A stretch of 9,527 nucleotides of DNA from Pseudomonadota bacterium (GTDB lineage Bacteria > Desulfobacterota > Anaeroferrophillalia > Anaeroferrophillales > Tharpellaceae), in NCBI GenBank assembly GCA_015486505.1, contig WFRP01000024.1, forward strand, positions 1 through 9,527, read 5' to 3'. The notes under the pieces were generated by a model. It saw only the letters and a program-made list of their open reading frames with translations. It was not told where the DNA came from and did no database searches. The translations under genes were made by a program, and so were the position numbers. Positions 6,454 to 9,527 of the stretch are shown piece after piece; within the stretch, counting starts at the first letter, position 1, and each line of letters opens with the position of its first letter.

Positions 6454-6503
6454 TGGTCGGGACGAGAGGATTTGAACCTCCGACCACCTGAACCCCATTC
6501 AGG
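6454..6503 (-). tRNA. tRNA-Pro(GGG), 3' part only: attachment-site remnant
   Basis: On the minus strand this reads as tRNA positions 27 to 76. The anticodon stem CCTGA/TCAGG encloses the loop ATGGGGT, with anticodon GGG at 6494-6496. Then come the variable loop TGGTC, a T arm with loop TTCAAAT, the 3' acceptor strand CGTCCCG, discriminator A and an encoded CCA. The minus-strand sequence upstream (above 6504) contains no D arm and no 5' acceptor strand that would pair with CGTCCCG, so this is not a functional tRNA. A fragment that starts at the anticodon arm and keeps a perfect 3' end is what tyrosine-integrase elements leave at their distal junction (attL/attR). The intact copy is expected on the minus strand beyond the right end of the window. 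Confidence 0.88.
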
Positions 6504-6512
6504 TACATAACC

Positions 6513-6595
6513 TATTCACAGACACTCATAGACATCCATATTGACCAGCTAACATATTGAATATAATAGAGATATATATTCACAGTTGGTCATAG
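6513..6595. repeat. Interrupted direct repeats next to the att remnant
   Basis: TATTCACAG, four variable bases, then TCATAG occurs at 6513-6531 and again at 6577-6595, 64 bp apart, with all 15 fixed positions identical and all four central bases different. The same area has an imperfect inverted pair: TGACCAGCT at 6542-6550 against AGTTGGTCA at 6584-6592. Repeats of this type, beginning about ten bases inside an attachment core, fit arm-type integrase or excisionase binding sites. Their role here is inferred from position only. Confidence 0.55.
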
Positions 6596-6626
6596 GATTT
6601 CACACCATGTTACCTCTAACCAAGGT

Positions 6627-6662
6627 CCAAACGGTGGCCCAAACGGTGGCGGTAATGGTGGC
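6627..6662. repeat. 12-bp tandem repeat (CCAAACGGTGGC)
   Basis: CCAAACGGTGGC is repeated perfectly at 6627-6638 and 6639-6650, then in degenerate form at 6651-6662. The period is a multiple of three. In one plus-strand frame it reads as a Gly/Asn-rich tail (PNGGPNGGGNGGGKI, stop at 6672-6674), which is open back only to a TAG at 6567-6569. There is no start codon with a ribosome site for that frame. It may be the tail of a destroyed gene or a plain low-complexity repeat. Confidence 0.5.
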
Positions 6663-6739
6663 GGTAAAATCTAAAAAGCAATATCTTAGTAAAAATAAGC
6701 GAGGCCACAACATGAATGCCCCCGCCTATTCTCTATTTA

Positions 6740-6919
6740 TCATTTCTTACCCCGCCCCCAAACCCTCTCGCCACCCCGATAAAGGCCATAACCCAGCCCC
6801 ACACCAATAAAGGTAAGCGCTGAGGCTACACCTACTGCGACTATCTTAGCAGGACTGCCCTTTGCCTGTATCATTACTAATTTAGCGGCATCAGTTGCCA
6901 CCCTGATCACATCACTCAT
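6740..6919 (-). CDS. Small single-span membrane protein (59 aa), unknown function
   Basis: This short gene starts with ATG at 6919-6917 and ends with TGA at 6742-6740. A strong ribosome site, AGGGAG, stands six bases before the start codon. The protein begins MSDVIRVATDAAKLV, followed by a basic stretch (KGSPAK, 20-25). A glycine-rich hydrophobic segment covers about residues 26-47 (IVAVGVASALTFIGVGLGYG and following), and the tail is strongly basic and glycine-rich (RGGERVWGRGKK, 48-59). This suggests one transmembrane helix with the charged tail in the cytoplasm. It is the last gene of the minus-strand run and lies about 100 bases after the vWA-like gene, with its own repeat-bearing leader. 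I recognise no family. Holin-like or other small phage or ICE membrane proteins are possibilities without direct support. Confidence 0.6.
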   Translation of the reverse strand: MSDVIRVATDAAKLVMIQAKGSPAKIVAVGVASALTFIGVGLGYGLYRGGERVWGRGKK

Positions 6920-6930
6920 TATTTCTCCCT

Positions 6931-6974
6931 GGTTTAAACTTGGTTTAGACTTAGTTTAGACTTAGTTTATTCTG
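6931..6974. repeat. Four 11-bp tandem repeats upstream of the small membrane gene
   Basis: The plus strand reads GGTTTAAACTT (6931-6941), GGTTTAGACTT (6942-6952), AGTTTAGACTT (6953-6963) and AGTTTATTCTG (6964-6974). The first three fit RGTTTARACTT, with at most one change between neighbours, and the fourth is degenerate. An 11-bp period places each copy on nearly the same face of the helix. The array ends a few bases before the ribosome site of the 59-residue gene, inside the gap after the vWA-like gene. That is a suitable place for an operator, and an iteron role is also possible. Confidence 0.7.
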
Positions 6975-7023
6975 GATATTCAAATATTAAATCCCCATAA
7001 CAAACAACTTACTATTGACTTAG

Positions 7024-8133
7024 CTAAAACTCTTCAGGTTCCATCCTGACCACTCCGCCAAAAGGAGGATCAGGATATCCATAATCACAGGTGTTAACCC
7101 AAAGTACCGGGTAGTCTGGTATTTTATCAGGGTAGCGATCACAAGCAAGATCAGTTAGATAAACCAGGCAATTGATAGGTTTTTCGCAATCATTGACAAA
7201 CTTGAAAGCAGGTCTAAAGTCAGTACCGCCACCTCCGAGCAGGTCTAAACTTACCGGTAAATCAGTATTACTTAGTTCGATGTGCCCTTGGACGATTGAG
7301 TCACAATAAACCACCATAATAGATACTTCCGGAAACTCTTCCAACATTGAAGTAATCTCCTTTTCTATTTGACCAAGCTGACTATCCGAAACCGATCCTG
7401 ATGTATCTATGACTACAACAATATCACCCAGATCACGGGAGTAGAGCCCCGGCAAATAAACCCCTTGTGACAGGTAGCGAGGATTAGGCCGCAGCCAGGT
7501 ATAATCATTACATACGGCCTTCTCCATAAATTCACGTAAGACATAGCGCCAATCAACTTTACAACTTAACGATTCCTGCACCATCCGGGCAAAGCCGTCA
7601 GCCGGTGCTTTCCCCATCGTTTCTGACAACGTCACAGCTTGAGATATAGCAATCTGCCATTTCTGTTCTTCCAGTTTAATCTCAGCTGGGGTTTTGTTTG
7701 AAGGCTGCCTGACTTCACCAAAAGTTTCCGACTTCTGACCATCTGGTAACCGACTGTAAATAGCCTCCGCACTCAAACCTGCATAGGATGGGTCAATAAG
7801 GGCTCTTGAAGGCAACATAAAGCCTGAACCTACCAATGACTGGTTGATGGCAAAGTCACCAGCAACATTCCATTTACGAGCTTTTCGAACGCCTATCCTG
7901 GTATGATGACACAGAGCCAAATGCATAACTTCGTGGGCGACCAAGCCAATCAGCTCAGGCATTGAAAGTTTCTTGATAAACTCTTCGTTAAAACCAAGCG
8001 AAACCCCGTCTGTCCAGGCGGTCTCACAGTCGTTGTCAATTACTGGATTAAGCCGCAAAGCCAGACAGCCGAAAAAGGGCTGATCCACCAACAAAGCAGT
8101 TCGAGCTTTGGCAATAAGATTCAAGGCACTCAT
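7024..8133 (-). CDS. HEXXH/vWA-like protein (DUF2201-type putative metallopeptidase)
   Basis: This is a 369-residue soluble protein with two parts. The N-terminal part (about 1-180) carries HEVMHLALCHH (67-77), a zinc-peptidase-like HEXXH with His67, Glu68 and His71, plus the further histidines 76 and 77. The C-terminal part (about 235-369) is a von Willebrand A-like fold. It has DTSGS (243-247, the DxSxS metal-site motif), GGGTDFRP (301-308, supplying the metal-site Thr) and LTD (326-328). This architecture matches the paired DUF2201 domains. Such proteins usually sit beside MoxR-type AAA+ ATPases, as here, and vWA partners of MoxR ATPases generally act as substrate adaptors or metal-insertion and remodelling cofactors. 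Peptidase activity is unproven. The ATG start overlaps the stop of the preceding gene by four bases (ATGA), with AGGTGG upstream, indicating coupled translation. Confidence 0.85.
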   Translation of the reverse strand: MSALNLIAKARTALLVDQPFFGCLALRLNPVIDNDCETAWTDGVSLGFNEEFIKKLSMPELIGLVAHEVMHLALCHHTRIGVRKARKWNVAGDFAINQSLVGSGFMLPSRALIDPSYAGLSAEAIYSRLPDGQKSETFGEVRQPSNKTPAEIKLEEQKWQIAISQAVTLSETMGKAPADGFARMVQESLSCKVDWRYVLREFMEKAVCNDYTWLRPNPRYLSQGVYLPGLYSRDLGDIVVVIDTSGSVSDSQLGQIEKEITSMLEEFPEVSIMVVYCDSIVQGHIELSNTDLPVSLDLLGGGGTDFRPAFKFVNDCEKPINCLVYLTDLACDRYPDKIPDYPVLWVNTCDYGYPDPPFGGVVRMEPEEF

Positions 8134-8993
8134 GCCGCCACCTGCTGACCGGTTCCCATATAATTTTCCATAGTCTCAGTGATAGCCCGAGCCTGATAAG
8201 CGGTCTCTTCTCTGGCACTCTGGTTTTTCCGCAGATCATCAGCTTCGTAGTGACAAAGTTTCTGCTCTACGTCTTGGCAAAGCCTGGTTAAATCTTGGTC
8301 TTCGGCAACATTAAGCTTCGGTAAAAGCTTAGTCAATTCCTGGATATTACCGACCAGTGAGTTACGGAAAATGGCATCCTTCTCAACCAGCTTATCCGCC
8401 ATCTTACTGACGACATCATAAAGCCTCTGCCAAAGATCACCCATAGCCTCAGCTTGAGATTTCCGAATCTGCTGTTCAATCTGGGTTCTGATATTCTCAA
8501 CTTCATCTTGCGCCAAATCAACTCTGAAATCAGCAGCATCCGGTACCGGAGTGACTTCGGTAACAAAATTAAACTTATCCTGCAGACAATCTGCCGCCGG
8601 GTAATCTGCCGGGTTAAACATACCATTAAGCCTGGTTTTGGCAGCTTCAATGTAGCTGGGATAGACACCGATAAAATCATGCACAGCCTGACTAAATTGA
8701 TGATTGAAATCCCGCATTTTCTCAGTATAGTCAAAATAGTTCTTTGCCGGCAGAAGTCGTTCATTGTTATCACCCCAAGGCAGGGTGTTGGCATAATGGA
8801 AGTTTCTTACAGCTCCGACAATCTTTTGAATCTTCTGCACCGCACCTTTAGCAATCAAGGCCTTGGAATAATACCCTGCAGTCTGCTCAGCCCCATAGAA
8901 ATTATTAGTCTCTTTGGTTATCCGACTATCTTTTTTCCTGCCGCTCCATTGTGAAATACAAAGCTTCACGAGCATTGCTTTATCCTGAATCAT
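8130..8993 (-). CDS. DUF3150-like protein
   Basis: This is a 287-residue soluble protein without signal peptide or membrane segment. Its features match the DUF3150 family as I recall it: VKLCISQWSGRKKDSR near the N-terminus (9-24), HYANTLPWGD (66-75), RLLPAKNYFDY (79-89) and VTPVPDAADFRVDL (146-159). The C-terminal half (about 160-275) is rich in Glu, Gln, Lys and Leu and looks largely helical. DUF3150 proteins occur between a MoxR-type ATPase and a vWA/HEXXH gene in phages and integrative elements, and no function is established that I know of. The start is ATG at 8993, with AAGGAG seven bases upstream; the gap to the preceding ATPase stop is about 23 bases. It ends in a four-base overlap with the vWA-like gene. 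Confidence 0.75.
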   Translation of the reverse strand: MIQDKAMLVKLCISQWSGRKKDSRITKETNNFYGAEQTAGYYSKALIAKGAVQKIQKIVGAVRNFHYANTLPWGDNNERLLPAKNYFDYTEKMRDFNHQFSQAVHDFIGVYPSYIEAAKTRLNGMFNPADYPAADCLQDKFNFVTEVTPVPDAADFRVDLAQDEVENIRTQIEQQIRKSQAEAMGDLWQRLYDVVSKMADKLVEKDAIFRNSLVGNIQELTKLLPKLNVAEDQDLTRLCQDVEQKLCHYEADDLRKNQSAREETAYQARAITETMENYMGTGQQVAA

Positions 8994-9016
8994 TGTTATT
9001 CTCCTTATAATTTAAT

Positions 9017-9527
9017 TTACATCAATACCGAAGCATTCCGGCTTGACCATTCGATAAAGGCTTTAGTCTCCTTAACTGATGGGTTATTACTGACACTATC
9101 GGTTACCAGCAGTACCGAGAATTCAACCGGCATACGCCTCGCGTATTTAACAATTGCGCTCATAGATGGTTTATCCGCTTTTTTCGCCAGAGCTCCTGAG
9201 AGAGCATATAATGTTGCTGGGTCTTCAGGAACGTCAACCGCATCGGGATGAACCAAGATTGCCAACGGGTCCGGCAGATGCTGGTAGACTTCCAGAAAAG
9301 CGATAAACTCACGGGCAAAGCCTTCTCCGGCAGCTCCGGTGAAAGCATCATAACAAAGCTCCTTTGAAACACCTGCCTGCATTAGCTTAGCGATATTATG
9401 AACAGTTCTTGGACATGGCGAATTGGTCATAGCGGTCGAAGCCTTGAAATCAAATAACAGGGCTGGTCTAAACCGGATAAAGCTGACAATTTCTGCCGGG
9501 AGCTGATTAGTGATTGCCCATCGGCAC
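9017..9527 (-). CDS. MoxR-type AAA+ ATPase, C-terminal part (runs off the window)
   Basis: The stop is at 9017 and the frame stays open to the right edge, so the gene starts outside the window. The visible part, about 170 residues, contains WAITNQLPAEIVSFIRFRP, LLFDF, then PRTVHNIAKLMQAG, FTGAAGEGFAREFIAFLEVY and LPDPLAIL. These fit the sensor-2/lid region and C-terminal extension of the MoxR-like AAA+ ATPases found in phages and integrative elements. The PRTV(H/W) arginine region corresponds to sensor 2. An internal ATG at 9430 is not the start, because similarity continues upstream of it. Walker A and B motifs would lie beyond 9527 and could not be checked. It heads the visible part of the minus-strand run and probably acts with the vWA-like protein as a chaperone or remodelling pair. 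Confidence 0.75.
   Translation of the reverse strand, partial: CRWAITNQLPAEIVSFIRFRPALLFDFKASTAMTNSPCPRTVHNIAKLMQAGVSKELCYDAFTGAAGEGFAREFIAFLEVYQHLPDPLAILVHPDAVDVPEDPATLYALSGALAKKADKPSMSAIVKYARRMPVEFSVLLVTDSVSNNPSVKETKAFIEWSSRNASVLM

Larger units (their letters stand above)
6504..9527. mobile_element. End of an integrative element inserted in tRNA-Pro (incomplete)
   Basis: Integration into a tRNA 3' end leaves the 3' fragment with chromosome on its 3' side and element on its 5' side. Here the 5' side is to the right, so everything from about 6504 onward belongs to the element, while the terminator and pse genes are the host side. The content agrees: all convincing genes run on the minus strand, the sequence looks AT-richer than the pse genes, and the AAA/DUF3150/vWA gene trio is common on phages, plasmids and integrative elements. 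No integrase gene is in view; it should lie further right. Whether this is a prophage, an ICE or another island cannot be told. Confidence 0.7.

Noticed and set aside
6454..6560. Complete functional tRNA-Pro
   Set aside because: No D arm and no 5' acceptor strand able to pair with CGTCCCG can be found on the minus strand above 6504.
6586..6810. 74-residue plus-strand open frame
   Set aside because: It has no convincing ribosome site, low-complexity content from the 12-bp repeat, and overlaps the better supported minus-strand 59-residue gene.
9017..9430. Complete 137-residue protein starting at the ATG at 9430
   Set aside because: The frame is open upstream to the window edge and that part (WAITNQLPAEIVSFIRFRP) continues the AAA ATPase similarity, so the ATG is internal.

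Overview
The window joins two unlike regions. The left two thirds (about 449-6229, plus strand) hold a compact pathway for CMP-pseudaminic acid, the nonulosonic acid used to glycosylate flagellin or surface polysaccharide. The right third (about 6504-9527, genes on the minus strand) is the end of an integrative element inserted in a tRNA-Pro gene. The organism is a bacterium that I cannot place securely. Strong Shine-Dalgarno sites with TTG starts, a rho-independent terminator, a tRNA gene with encoded CCA and IS256-type debris would fit a Firmicute such as a Negativicute or Peptococcales member, or a Desulfobacterota member.

Region by region: 1-159 (minus) is a fragment of an IS256-family transposase, cut abruptly at about 160. 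It abuts two 24-bp repeats (162-209) that resemble the multiple terminal repeats of IS21-family elements. Positions 210-448 hold no gene but include a candidate promoter (351-380). Then follow pseB (449-1459), a 310-bp gap filled by a nested direct-repeat array (1456-1753), pseC (1770-2933), an SpsF/PseF-type cytidylyltransferase (2933-3682), a PseG-PseH fusion (3670-5163) and pseI (5156-6229). The last four genes overlap by 1 to 13 bp and are clearly co-transcribed. Together they encode every step from UDP-GlcNAc to CMP-pseudaminic acid: PseB dehydratase/epimerase, PseC aminotransferase, PseH N-acetyltransferase, PseG UDP-sugar hydrolase, PseI condensation with PEP, and CMP activation. PseG and PseH are one polypeptide.

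Positions 6230-6453 are non-coding and end in a 16-bp-stem bidirectional terminator (6410-6447). Next to it, on the minus strand, lies the 3' part of tRNA-Pro(GGG) (6454-6503), from the anticodon arm to CCA, with no D arm or 5' acceptor strand. This is the signature of a tRNA 3'-end attachment site. Because the missing 5' half lies to the right, the inserted element must be on the right, and the pse locus with the terminator is the original chromosome.

Inside the element are a pair of 19-bp interrupted direct repeats near the att site, a short 12-bp tandem repeat, and a minus-strand gene run. In transcription order the run is: the C-terminal part of a MoxR-type AAA+ ATPase (9527-9017, incomplete), a DUF3150-like protein (8993-8130), a HEXXH plus vWA-like DUF2201-type protein (8133-7024), and an unlisted 59-residue single-span membrane protein (6919-6740). 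The last is preceded by four 11-bp tandem repeats. The ATPase, DUF3150 and vWA genes form a recurring but functionally undefined module of phages and integrative elements. It is the best candidate here for an undescribed system.
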